This document shows, piece by piece, positions 54,641 through 64,000 of a stretch of DNA of 64,000 nt; the first letter of the stretch is position 1; each line of letters starts with the position of its first letter. Position numbers and translations under genes: made by a program. The DNA is from Eutrigla gurnardus (taxonomy: Eukaryota > Chordata > Actinopteri > Perciformes > Triglidae), in the NCBI GenBank assembly GCA_963514095.1, contig OY741287.1:12544944-12608943 (forward strand). Reading direction: 5' to 3'. The notes under the pieces were generated by a model. The model did not search any database, was not told the origin of the DNA, and saw only the letters and a program-made list of their open reading frames with translations.

Positions 54641-57290
54641 CTCTGCTTGAGTTCTTACCTTAGTAAGTGAAGAACCTGGTTTAAAAAAATGTAGGTGACA
54701 CAACACTTATTTACCTACTGAAAAAGATTGCCTTAATCTCGATCATCTCATATCATCCTGTCAGTCGGGGGAAGGGAATACAGTGGCTCTAAACGTCCAT
54801 ACCGAGTTAATGGGAAAACATTCATATCAAAAATGATGTTGTTAATGGGGGGGAAATGGGTTTAAACTGGTCCAAAATGAGAAGTATGATTGTGCATAGG
54901 CCAGTCATCATTATATTAAACATATTTGGCCACTCAATACCCCTAAAAACATGTTTTTCTGATTGTATCCAAGTTGGCCCTGAAAAGGGTGTGAGAAACT
55001 CCACCTGAAAGGGGCTGGCTCGGAGCAATATGAACATTAAACTTTGTCGTAGGAAAACAGTGAAGACATCATTGGAAAGGTCTTGGCCTGGAGAGTAACA
55101 TATATCAGTATGAGAACTGTGTGAGGTTCCTGCTCCTCAGGAGTGACCTTTGAACCTTGAAATTGAGACACTTATGAAGGCTTACAGGAAAGCAACAAAA
55201 TGTGCTACAAACATGGGGTCAAACATTTTGGAAAGATCTTGACCTCTACTACCATAATCGAGGGTAATCCAACAGGGGGGGCCACTGTGTGGGGCCAAAA
55301 CCAGGAAAAAACACAATTTCGCCCTCTAAATAAAAAGAAAGATCAAATCTGAACAGAAATATGTGTTTTCCACCTTCAAAAAGCTCTGGAGAGCCTCCAC
55401 GCATCCTTGTAATCTTGTCACATAATAGGGAAAAGACAATAGAACTACAAAACATGTGTCGCAACAAACGTCAGCATATTGCAACTCTGTACAAATTGTA
55501 GTTCTTCAAGCATTCTTCCGGGTTAGGGTTAGGTTTGTGACATTAGGGTTAAGAAAACATCTATCGGGCCGTTTTTCAACAGAAAAAGTCAAACGATATC
55601 ATAAATGTTTATATTTTGTGAAATTTTATGAGATAAAAACATTAATACAAACATTTAATAGTGCTATTTAACACTTACTCCAGTCCGTTTGGCTCCGTTT
55701 CGCCGACTACAGGGGGTATGTTCAAAGGCAAAACTGATTCAGCAACGTTTGAAATCAGAACTTTCGGGGCTCGTGACTTGGATCTATTTTTGTTGCTGTG
55801 GAGTGATAATGTGGTTTAAAGTTTGTGTAAATATAATGTGGCTTCCTAACGAGACGATGCACCACACAGCTCAATTTATCAGATCGATTAATAACAAACG
55901 TTTGTTAGCTAAACGTTGCAGCTAGTGAACATACCCCAAGAGCGGTGGACAGCACCATAGAATAGTATGAATATGGCGCTGACGGTAGAGAGCAATGAGA
56001 CAATAGAAATTAATAGGGCATGTGTCCCCATTTCTCATGTAGCCTGTGAGCTTCATTTTCCTTTTTAATGTGCAAATAAACTCAAACTTTAGATGTTTTT
56101 AAATCAAACAATATTTCTATCTTTCTAAATGAAGTGTCCTCATGGCAGGAATGATGAGGCATGAATGACTATTAATATTAGTTATTTATATTTAATGTAA
56201 CCCATGAAGAGACAATAAATAAACATAAAAAAAAGAGGTGGACAAAGTACACAACTCCATTTAATTGAGTCAAAGCATAGATACATACTACATACTGTAC
56301 ATCTGGTCAACATGTATTTGTGTTCCAAGTGCTTGTTTGTAAGTATTCAAGCATTCTTTAATGTGTTGTTGCCACAATGCATTTGCAAAACCTAATGACT
56401 CAGACAATCCATTGAATGCACTGACTTCCTTGTAGAACCTAACAATAAAGCTGAGGACTTTGTAGCATATGCTACAAAGTGTGTGTGCCGTAAACAGAGC
56501 AAACATTTCAAACAATATGAATCTTTCTTCATTTCAGAAATCTCAGCTGTGAAGAGATAAAGCCATACAGACATGCTTTAGTGAGGAATCTTCATCCAAG
56601 TTCAAATCAAACTTTTCCAAATAAATTAAAAAAAAAAATGCAGCAAGCATTTAAACTTGACTGCCAGTGTAGACGTAGTTAACATGATCGGTCATTTTCT
56701 TGTGACAAACAGTTTATTGCCTATTCTTAGAAAAGAAAAGAAAATTCATCCACTGATTTCCAAACAGGCTCAAAGTACCATGAACCTACATAGACATGTC
56801 ATGGAGTCAGAAGTACATTCAGGGTCTACAGTAAGTATTCAAGTCAATATACAGAGTTATGGTCCATCCTTGACTGGGATAGACAGGGTGTTGGGATTGA
56901 ACCAGCAAACCAAAACAAATAAACAATAAACATTCAACAAGATCACAGGCAGTGACACTACAGCATTATGCAGAATATCAAATATTTGCTGTAAATATTG
57001 GAAATGTGATTTTTTTGGAGTGATTTGATCTCAAGATGCATTAAAGACACATTGGGTGTATTCACAGCCGTCTGTACTTAGACCTGTCCACTTGAGATCA
57101 CAACTATCTATGATCTATTTGAGTATAATAATATTCATAATAAATATAATAACAATATCAATAATAATAATAATCACAACAATAACAATAATAATTAATA
57201 GTAATAATAATAATAATACATTTGTAATGCATTTTTCATAAAAACAAATCTCAAAGTGCCAGACTCAGTTTCAATAGGCGATGTTGTCTC
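54640..57290. other. Spacer between convergent genes
   Basis: No exon seen on either strand. TTTATT at 56713-56718 could be the poly(A) signal (AATAAA on the minus strand) of the KDZ gene. An AAT-rich microsatellite lies at about 57125-57220. Confidence 0.5.
55712..55937. mobile_element. MITE with 12 bp terminal inverted repeats
   Basis: GGGGTATGTTCA at the left and its exact complement TGAACATACCCC at the right, about 226 bp, no coding. Confidence 0.6.
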
Positions 57291-57296
57291 TGGATT

Positions 57297-57323
57297 CTAT
57301 TCCCCAACTGCACTGTCCAGTCC
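57297..57323 (-). CDS. KDZ last exon
   Basis: 27 nt after ATAAAAAAG: GLDSAVGE and TAG. Confidence 0.55.
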   Translation of the reverse strand, partial: GLDSAVGE

Positions 57324-60300
57324 CTTTTTTATTTGGGAGAAAAACAGAAGAGAAACAGGAATGAGTTCAACACAAACATAGAGCACTGCATTTTTCACAG
57401 AATAATCAGACAATTGTCAACCCATGACAGTATCTACGACATACAGTAATTTACAATATCATGTCCTTAATTACCTGCATGTCCATGTCCTCCTCATCTG
57501 AGTAGCTCTCCACATCACTTGCTACATCTTGCTCCTCAAACTGCTCTTCTCCTTCTTCAAGGTCCAGTGCAGACCCATCAAGTCCTGCCTTTACCACTTG
57601 CAAGTATTTATTTTTCACAGTGATGAGGTGAGACTGCAGCTGAGACCTTCTTCTCTTGAACTCTGCCTGAAGACCTCGGAGTCCTTCTTCAGAGAGGCTG
57701 CAGTGGCTACCTTCATAGTAATTAACAAAATATTCAAAAAGTCAAAATGACATTTATATTTTTCTTCTTTGAAATACTGGTAAGTTTCCTGTATGTTACA
57801 CACATACATAAATCACATACCATCTTCCAGTGGGATGCATGTGAGATGTGTTTGAGTCCTGAAAACGCCATTAAAAAAATCAGCAAAACAGACACTTAAA
57901 GCTTTGTATGGAAGAAAAATACAGCTATGGGTAGATGAGTGTGATCTGTTGATGTTTTTATTGTAATGGCTAATGGCTTACCCTCAGTGCTGATGGATAG
58001 ACCACTGTCTGCTCCCTTCTCTTGAGGAACTCCCAGTGTTGCCTTACTTCCGAAGCAAGTATCATCACCTCCTCCTCAAGTCTTCTTATGTGCATTACCT
58101 TGTCAAAAATCTTTTTTTTGGCAAGGAAATCCACACCATCTGGAAATGTAAAAAAAAGAAGAAAAGAATAATGAAGCCAGAACAAAAAGACTAATAAGCT
58201 AAAACATAAATTAATGTATAACAGTTGGCGACCAGTCTCCCAATTCAATACATTTTTTACACGAGAAGAAATAATGTTGCCAAGAATAATTAATTAGGCC
58301 ATGACCTCTTTTGTCATCCAGACCCTTCTCTAAACTCATTCATAAAAAGTTGAGGCTATTCGGTGATACCAATTAGAAGGTTCAAAAAATGCAATGTGTA
58401 ACATACCATTGGGGGGTAACTGCCAAGGAAATATGTAGCCAGCTTGTACAGTGTTACTGACAGGGCCGATTTGCTCTTGGGGTTGGACCATTGCATCATG
58501 TTGAGCCACATAGATCTCAAGCTGTTTCTGCTCCCTCCACATGCGGTTGCGGATCACAGAGCGTCCTGAGTTGCTGTCTGGGAGACATCAGAGAAGACAC
58601 ATTCCGATCCATGAAAAAACCCTAATAATCAAATGTGAAAAACATTCTGAAAACATCTGATGTCTTTCACAAACGTTGTACCTGTTTGGCTATAAAGCCG
58701 TGCCCTACGCTGCCTTAGGCCCAGAGAAGTCTCCTCAACTCTTGATCTCACTTGTAGCAGAGAATCATTACTGGCTGCAGGGGGTTCTTTACAACACAAA
58801 GCAATGTTGAGTTATGCAAGAACATTGTACTGACTTATTTAATCAGAGAAGGCCCTTAAGAGACTGCTCTCTTTTACATGGACACCCTGAAGTTACAGTG
58901 TACTGCAAATCAACAAGTTATACAAGGAAATCACATAACAGACAACACCAACTCAAAGAAAGAACATGCTCATACTTGACATTGCCATGGTTCATAACAG
59001 ATAAAAACATTGACCGAACATTTGGCTTTCTGCAGAAACGGCAAAAATGCTTGTTTCAATTGTAATGCGGAAATGTTCCATATTATACAAGTTGATTAAT
59101 GATACCTACCATGTTCAGCCCAGTCCCGGACATCTCTGACCCACTGTTCCACAGTCCCATCATGTGCAGACATCTCTCCCTTGAGGGTCTCTAGGCTCTG
59201 CCTCTCCCACTCAAGATTCTGCTGTGTCTGTAGGAAAAGGAGGGATGGGGGAAATGAAACTTTAAGAGTGACATTTGTCACTCATATTGCAATGTGGCCG
59301 CTTTTCTGCAAAGAGAAGGTTACCTTCCGAAATCTTGTGCACAAGGTTTTACACATGTTCTCCATCTTTCTCTTATTCCGGTCCATAATCTGGACAGTTA
59401 GCATGTCTGTGCGTGCTGTTACCGACCAAAAAAGAAGACAAACATGATGTTTGCCTAGCAGCTCCAGTTAACAACAATGCTGCTAAAAGGCTCCACTAGT
59501 GGAACTCTATGCTGTCAAGTCATGCTATCTATATGATGATTCTGGACATAAAATATCAAATATGAAAAATATTTGATATTTCATTAAATATCAAAGCCTA
59601 TAACCAACCTCCTTTGCCCATAAACTTTGTGATTATGGCGGTCCAGCACAGGAAGGAGTTAACCATTTCCACCTCCTCTCCCAGGGTAGAACCCGCTCCA
59701 TCCTGATTGCCTCCTCCCCATTTTATCGGACATTTTAGGAATATACAGTGCCGTCTATTAATCTGAGTTCAGGGAAACATGGATTGTTGTTTTGGCTCTG
59801 TAATCAAGCAGATTGGATTTGACATGGAAAAATGACTGGCATCGAAACACAAGGGAGGAGTAAAAACTACCTCACACTTGATGCCATGTGCTTTCGCATG
59901 GAGCACAGACAACAGAGGCTTCATGGTGGTGAGGGGACTGTACTCTGGGCAGGCTTCAGCAATTCTCTGGATGTAAGGCCAGTACTTGCATATTACGTCC
60001 ATGCAGAAGAAGGCTGGTGGACTGGCTGGGATTTCCTTCTGCAGGAACATTGGATATGCAAAGATCTCACCCCTGTGGGATTGTATGACAGCATTGCATT
60101 AATTAAGTGTCACTTCATGAGCATTTGAAATAAATGGAACTGTCGTGAAAATACGAAGAATGTTTTTATACTTGCCTGTACATATTCAGGGCCCGAAGGA
60201 TAATGCCGTGACGGCACACTGCTACTTCTAGACACTGGGGAAGAATTAAAAATCAAATGAAATTAAATTTATTTTAATTTAACAATAATTCGGCCTTTGC

Positions 60301-60897
60301 TTCAATTCTGTATGCGTATTTAAATGTTATTACTGCTACTTTTCTCCATATGAAAAAGCAAATCATTTTGTTTGGAAAACCTCCAGTGTGGACGCAGCCC
60401 AAAACAGTTACATCACATCATATTAACTATTAATTGCACAAGTCTACCAGCTCGTCCAACTATGCATGCTCGTTAACAGTTGCAACGGCCATTTCCCTTG
60501 ATGAGGACAAAGGCATTTGGTCCCTGGAGCATGGCTGCCCACTGCTTCTAAATAGTAAGGATGGGTTAATGTGAATTTCCCTCATTGTGGGACAATAAAG
60601 GAAATATTATCTTATCTTATCTTAAAATTTTGTATTTGGCAAATAAAGAATTTCCCATTAACTATTTTCCTATCATTATAGATAAGATAAGATATTCCTT
60701 TATTAGTCCCACAACGGGGAAATTCACAGGGGTTAGAGTGTAAGCAAAGGGTGGAATACAATGCACTACCACAAAAGTTAATATTGTGAAAAGGGCAAGC
60801 TCTAGACAACATACTTGCTCATCAAGGCTGGAACGAGCCCTCTTGCTTGTTGTCTCCTTTGCTGCGTTCAGCTGAGACCTGCCACAAACGCCTTTAC
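57297..60897 (-). CDS. KDZ-superfamily transposase, C-terminal 12 exons, open and phase-consistent
   Basis: Exons (5' to 3'): 60815-60897, 60176-60234, 59871-60072, 59609-59762, 59324-59415, 59110-59227, 58682-58786, 58407-58577, 57982-58139, 57821-57858, 57475-57697, 57297-57323. Together 1,430 nt, about 475 residues with no stop or frameshift. Recognisable KDZ blocks: KGVCGRSQLNAAKETTSKRA, CRHGIILRALNMYR, GEIFAYPMFLQKEI, CKYWPYIQRI, MKPLLSVLHAKAH, IKWGGGNQDGAGSTLGEEVE and MVNSFL, followed by a helical, coiled-coil-like C-terminal half and an acidic tail. Known: KDZ proteins are RNase H-fold DDE transposases of eukaryotic DNA transposons such as fish Zisupton. The N-terminal part (zinc-binding and SWIM-like regions in relatives) is not seen upstream, where LINE fragments lie. 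Could be an active element, a relic or a domesticated gene. Confidence 0.8.
57475..57697 (-). CDS. KDZ exon K, acidic tail
   Basis: 223 nt, acceptor CCACTGCAG, donor GTAATT. LSEEGLRGLQAEFKRRRSQL followed by a very acidic stretch ending SYSDEEDMDMQ. Confidence 0.72.
57821..57858 (-). CDS. KDZ exon J
   Basis: 38 nt, acceptor CGTTTTCAG, donor GTATGT. DSNTSHMHPTGR. Confidence 0.65.
57982..58139 (-). CDS. KDZ exon I
   Basis: 158 nt, acceptor TTTCCAG, donor GTAAGC. DGVDFLAKKKIFDKVMHIRR, coiled-coil-like, ends YPSALR. Confidence 0.76.
58407..58577 (-). CDS. KDZ exon H
   Basis: 171 nt, phase 1-1, acceptor GTCTCCCAG, donor GTATGT. RNRMWREQKQLEIYVAQHDA and FPWQLPPN. Confidence 0.74.
58682..58786 (-). 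CDS. KDZ exon G
   Basis: 105 nt, phase 1-1, acceptor TGTAAAG, donor GTACAA. PPAASNDSLLQVRSRVEE then a basic LRQRRARLYSQ. Confidence 0.7.
59110..59227 (-). CDS. KDZ exon F
   Basis: 118 nt, donor GTAGGT. TQQNLEWERQSLETLKGEM, helical. Confidence 0.76.
59324..59415 (-). CDS. KDZ exon E
   Basis: 92 nt, acceptor GTAACAG, donor GTAACC. RTDMLTVQIMDRNKRKMEN then CTRFRK. Confidence 0.78.
59609..59762 (-). CDS. KDZ exon D
   Basis: 154 nt from ACTCAG to donor GTTGGT. IKWGGGNQDGAGSTLGEEVE and NSFL; the E in GEEVE is a candidate catalytic acid. About a dozen N-terminal residues (INRRHCIF...) look extra compared with relatives, so the acceptor choice is the weakest of the model. Confidence 0.72.
59871..60072 (-). 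CDS. KDZ exon C, catalytic-core region
   Basis: 202 nt, acceptor TCCCACAG, donor GTAGTT. GEIFAYPMFLQKEI, FFCMDVICKYWPYIQRI, ACPEYSPL and SVLHAKAHGIKCE. The D in MDVICKYW and the H in HAKAH are candidate catalytic or structural residues. Confidence 0.82.
60176..60234 (-). CDS. KDZ exon B, with GC donor
   Basis: 59 nt, acceptor TTCCCCAG. CLEVAVCRHGIILRALNMYR; the CRHG motif is a KDZ hallmark. The donor is GCAAGT, a GC-AG intron. Confidence 0.78.
60490..60740. repeat. Inverted pair of LINE 3' tails with (TTATC)n
   Basis: GAATTTCCCTCATTGTGGGA...CTTATCTTATC (plus) and GATAAGATAAGATATTCC...GGGGAAATTCAC (minus) face each other in the intron between KDZ exons A and B. Common fish tail. Confidence 0.65.
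60815..60897 (-). CDS. KDZ exon A
   Basis: 83 nt, acceptor GTTGCCAG, donor GTATGT, ends phase 0. KGVCGRSQLN...RSSLDEQ. Confidence 0.72.
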
Positions 60898-61236
60898 CTG
60901 GCAACTACAAAAAGGACAGGAGGAGGAGAGTGAGAATAGTCACATTAATGTCTTACCCCTTACTTCCGGCTTTGCTACAGTGCAGACGCTTTTCCTCTTT
61001 GCTCTCACCCCTGCCTGCGATTTTCTGCTATTTTTTTGCTATCTGCTTCTCCTCAATAAGAAACAAAGAGCAGCAGCTCCTGGATATTTACAAAACCAGT
61101 GGGATTATATTTTCTTTGAGATAAAACGGGCATTTTTCAATATTTTTACGACTTCCTCAACGCTACGCGAGGAGGCCTACCAAACAAGATAAGCCTGAGC
61201 CTGCTAAAGGTAATTAGCAGAAGATGCCTCCCTTCT
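60898..61236. other. Upstream of KDZ exon A, nothing assigned
   Basis: If the KDZ gene had further 5' exons they should lie here or beyond the LINEs. No KDZ motif is visible up to 61236. Confidence 0.45.
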
Positions 61237-61359
61237 CTACGGAAGATTACCATAAACTCCTACAGAAGATTTTACTGCTGGAAACAAAAATGAATCGGTT
61301 AGAAGTAAATGTAGAAGTGAATGGACTTTGTGGGAACAACACCACTCTAGCACTGAGAT

Positions 61360-62378
61360 ACATTCAGGTATCTGTAGGTCAAGAATGGACCTCAATTGAG
61401 CAATAACATTTTTCCAAAAATTCCTCACTGGGGGGCAATACCACAGTAGGTGGATTAACGTCCCTGCCTCTCCGCAGCCATGCCAACACAAGTGGGAAAG
61501 GGAGGGGTCCATTTTGTTCAGTGTGTGTGGTGTAATGTAAGATCTATGCAACACTTTAAATTGAATGGTTTTATATCTCACACATTTAGAAGATGCAGTT
61601 GTATTTCTCAAAATGGATTCCCACTGAGCATTTGTGATAGTGACACCTAAGTCCTTCTCCCATTGATGTTTTATGTGGCATAGGCTGTCAGGAGAGGCCA
61701 GGGATAACAACTTATACAAAACTGAAACCACTCTCCTCCCTGTGGCAATTTTCCTGAACTTATTGTCTAAATCACAGTTGCAACCAATGTTGACATTTTT
61801 TAGTATAAGTGCACTCAAAACAGATTTCAATTGTACATATGATAGAAATTCCGTGTCGCTAACCCCAAATTCAATTTTTAATTCATTAAAGGATATCATG
61901 TCCCCATCTTTGATAATCTGGCCCAGTTCATTAATACCCTTATATTTCCAAACATTGTTGGACAATGGTCTGCCCCCTGCTGTAAATAGCGGGTTATTCC
62001 ATATAGGGCATGATGGTAGTGAGGACCCCGAAAAAAGTAAGCATTTGTGTAAAGATTTAACTACCTCACATGAGAATTTTATTATAGGGTTATCCAATTT
62101 AAAATTAATTTTAGGATGAAAAAATAAAGCTGTTAACGACGCAGATTTACTATATCCTGCCAGGACCTTCTCTTCAGTCCACTTCCAACTGCCCGTTTCA
62201 TTCTTGTTCATATAGGCCCATGACAGGGGAAATCTAGCATTATAGGCCAAGTAGTATGTATAAACATCCGGGACACCCAATCCCCCACTTGTCCTAGGTC
62301 TCGACATTTTTTTGTGACTAATTCTTGGTGGCTTATCCTTCCACAATAAACCTGTAAGCAATTTATTAATTTCTTTAA
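61360..62378 (-). pseudogene. L1-type LINE ORF2 C-terminal fragment
   Basis: About 340 codons open on the minus strand: LLWKDKPPRISHKKMSRPRT near the start, then a region ending in the L1-type zinc-binding pattern CWHGCGEAGTLIHLLWYCP and VRNFWKNV. The polymerase domain is absent. The frame runs on to 61237, but the homology fades after IPECISVL, near 61360. Open over its whole length, so fairly young. Confidence 0.8.
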
Positions 62379-62381
62379 ACC

Positions 62382-63565
62382 AATGTGGTGGTTGAAAAAG
62401 AATTGGAATCAGAACCTACCAATGTAACGTGTGGAGTCCCCCAAGGTTCAATCTTGGGGCCAACTTTATTCAACATCTACATGCTCCCACTAGGACAAAT
62501 CATGCAAAATAATAACATTGACCACCATTGCTATGCCGATGACACCCAAATCTATGTAGCACTATCACCAAACGACTATCGCCCCATAGATCTTCTGTGC
62601 CAGTGCATTGAGCAAGTCAAAGACTGGATGTGCCAAAACTTCCTACAACTAAATGAGGACAAAACTGAGATAATTGTTTTTGGTGCTAAAAAAGAAAGGT
62701 TTAAAGTAATTCAACACCTTCACTCTCTGTCCCTGAAAACCTCAAACAAAGCCAGAAATCTTGGGGTTATTATGGATTCTGATTTACATTTCGACAGTCA
62801 CATTAAATCAGTAACAAAATCAGCCTACTATCACCTAAAAAATGTAGCAAGACTTAGAGGGCTCATGTCAGCTCAAGACTTAGAAAAACTTGTACATGCC
62901 TTTATTACTAGTAGGCTAGACTACTGTAATGGTCTCCTTGCAGGTCTTCCGAAAAAAAAACTGTCAGGCAGCTACAGCTTGTTCAGAACGCTGCTGCTAG
63001 AGTTCTTACAAAGACCAAAAAATGTGAGCACATTACACCAATTCTTAAATCCTTACATTGGCTCCCTGTATGTCAGAGGATGGATTTCAAAATCCTCCTG
63101 CTCACATATAAATCACTACATGGTCTAGGACCGAAGTATATCACTGATATGCTCCCACTACATAAGCCTTCTAGACCACTAAGATCTTCTGAGACCAATC
63201 TGTTAGAGATTCCCAGAGTAAACAACAATCATGGGAGAGCATCATTTAGTCACTATGCAACAAATGGCTGGAATAAACTTCCTGAAGATGTAAGACTTGC
63301 CCCAACTCTGACCACTTTTAAAACTAGACTGAAAACTTTTATGTTCACCATAGCTTTCTGCTAAATCCTTTAATGTCTGCACTGTTTTTAATTATTGCAA
63401 ATATGTTTTTATTCTCCTTTTCTTTCTGTAATGCATTTTTAATTTTTTGCCTTTATTTTCTTTTAATTCTTCTATTTTTTTCACTTTGTTGTATGATGTG
63501 AAGCACTTTGAGTCTGCCTTGTGTATGAAATGTGCTATACAAATAAAGTTGCCTTGCCTTGCCTA
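62382..63565 (+). pseudogene. L2-type LINE, 5' truncated, RT C-terminal half and 3' tail
   Basis: Begins inside RT with VTCGVPQGSILGPTLFN, followed by HHCYADDTQIYV (active site) and TSRLDYCNGLLAGLPKK. The frame slips in an A9 run near 62955-62963 and continues as MDFKILLLTYKSLHGLGPKY to the end RLKTFMFTIAFC and TAA. The 3' end (TATACAAATAAAGTTGCC, then CTTGCCTTGCC) is the same tail as at 29381. The 5' truncation meets the L1 fragment at about 62380. Confidence 0.87.
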
Positions 63566-63582
63566 ATAAATTAGATATTTTT

Positions 63583-63706
63583 CAATAGGGTTGCAAAATT
63601 CCGGGAATTTTCAGAGTTGCAAAATGTCTATGGTAATTAACGGGAATTAATGGGAATAAACCTGGAATTTACAAAATTGAAGGTTGGCCCTTAACAGGTC
63701 AGGGAT
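63583..63706. mobile_element. hAT-type terminal fragment
   Basis: TAGGGTTGCAAAATTCCGGG followed by AATTTTC, GGGAATTAATGGGAATAAAC and GAATTT blocks, typical of the end of a fish hAT family. No second end. Confidence 0.5.
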
Positions 63707-63923
63707 TTTAAAGGTCCCATATTATACTGTTTTTCATCAATTCCACACAGCCGTCGGAGGTCCAACAACACTGGAGGAGCCCTGTTGTACCAGTGGGGGG
63801 GCTGCAGAGACCATGCAGGAGTCACTTGTTTTCCTCATCCTGGGAGTTGACAGGCTCAGGGAGGACCAGTTTATAGGTGGAGAGACCAGAGAAAACCTGT
63901 TTTTCATAATATGGGACCTTTAA
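63707..63923. mobile_element. TTAA-flanked MITE (piggyBac-like)
   Basis: TTTAAAGGTCCCATATTAT at the left and ATAATATGGGACCTTTAA at the right form terminal inverted repeats with TTAA at both edges; 217 bp, no coding. The last 77 bp of the window hold nothing recognisable. Confidence 0.75.
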
Positions 63924-64000
63924 CAAACGGATTTATATTTCATATCAAACATTTAGATTTAATATATTTTTACAAGAAAAGTAAATATGACAAAGTTCAC

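Noticed and set aside
60815..62361. L1 frame as a 5' extension of the KDZ gene
   Set aside because: The minus-strand frame has L1 ORF2 motifs (zinc-binding CWHGCG...HLLWYCP), not KDZ motifs.

Overview
The window is teleost fish genomic DNA. It has spliced genes with GT/AG introns, fish-type LINEs, hAT, Tc1, TIR/MITE and KDZ elements, a fish endogenous retrovirus (ERV) and long microsatellites. I see no bacterial, CRISPR, rRNA or functional tRNA features. All calls come from reading the sequence; no searches were run.

Layout. 1-2498: 3' half of a decayed Ty3/gypsy element with integrase upstream of reverse transcriptase (Gmr1-like order), ending in a 408 bp LTR. 2499-6400: unique DNA and a broken LINE. 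6542-32862 (minus strand): a receptor gene rebuilt here from 12 exons with matching phases (about 904 aa): signal peptide, linker, seven scavenger-receptor cysteine-rich (SRCR) domains, one Ig domain, a transmembrane segment and a short tail. The SRCR exons lie in tandem duplicated units of about 2 kb. Two hAT transposons sit in one unit, and its sister unit preserves both empty sites. A 5.6 kb minisatellite with a 1,882 bp higher-order repeat fills part of the 11.6 kb intron near the gene's 5' end.

32863-37760: duplicated 5' flank of that gene, a truncated Tc1-like element, a palindromic MITE and orphan exon-like pieces. 37765-47451: a nested stack, outer hAT > inner hAT (perfect 8 bp TSD) > ERV with two LTRs that read as identical. 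The ERV has open gag-like, pol and env frames but appears to lack capsid, nucleocapsid and protease coding.

48100-54650 (plus strand): a small spliced gene whose last exons encode a chromo-like C terminus with an inserted CxxC. 57297-60897 (minus strand, convergent): 12 phase-consistent exons of a KDZ-superfamily (Kyakuja-Dileera-Zisupton) transposase. These two open gene sets, facing each other within about 13 kb, are the least explained part of the window. They could be two genes of one large KDZ transposon or a domesticated pair. 60900-64000: an L1-type and an L2-type LINE fragment back to back, a hAT remnant and a TTAA-flanked MITE.

The resident genes are therefore the SRCR receptor and possibly the chromo-like and KDZ genes. 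The rest is layered mobile DNA whose insertion order can often be read from target-site duplications and interrupted copies.
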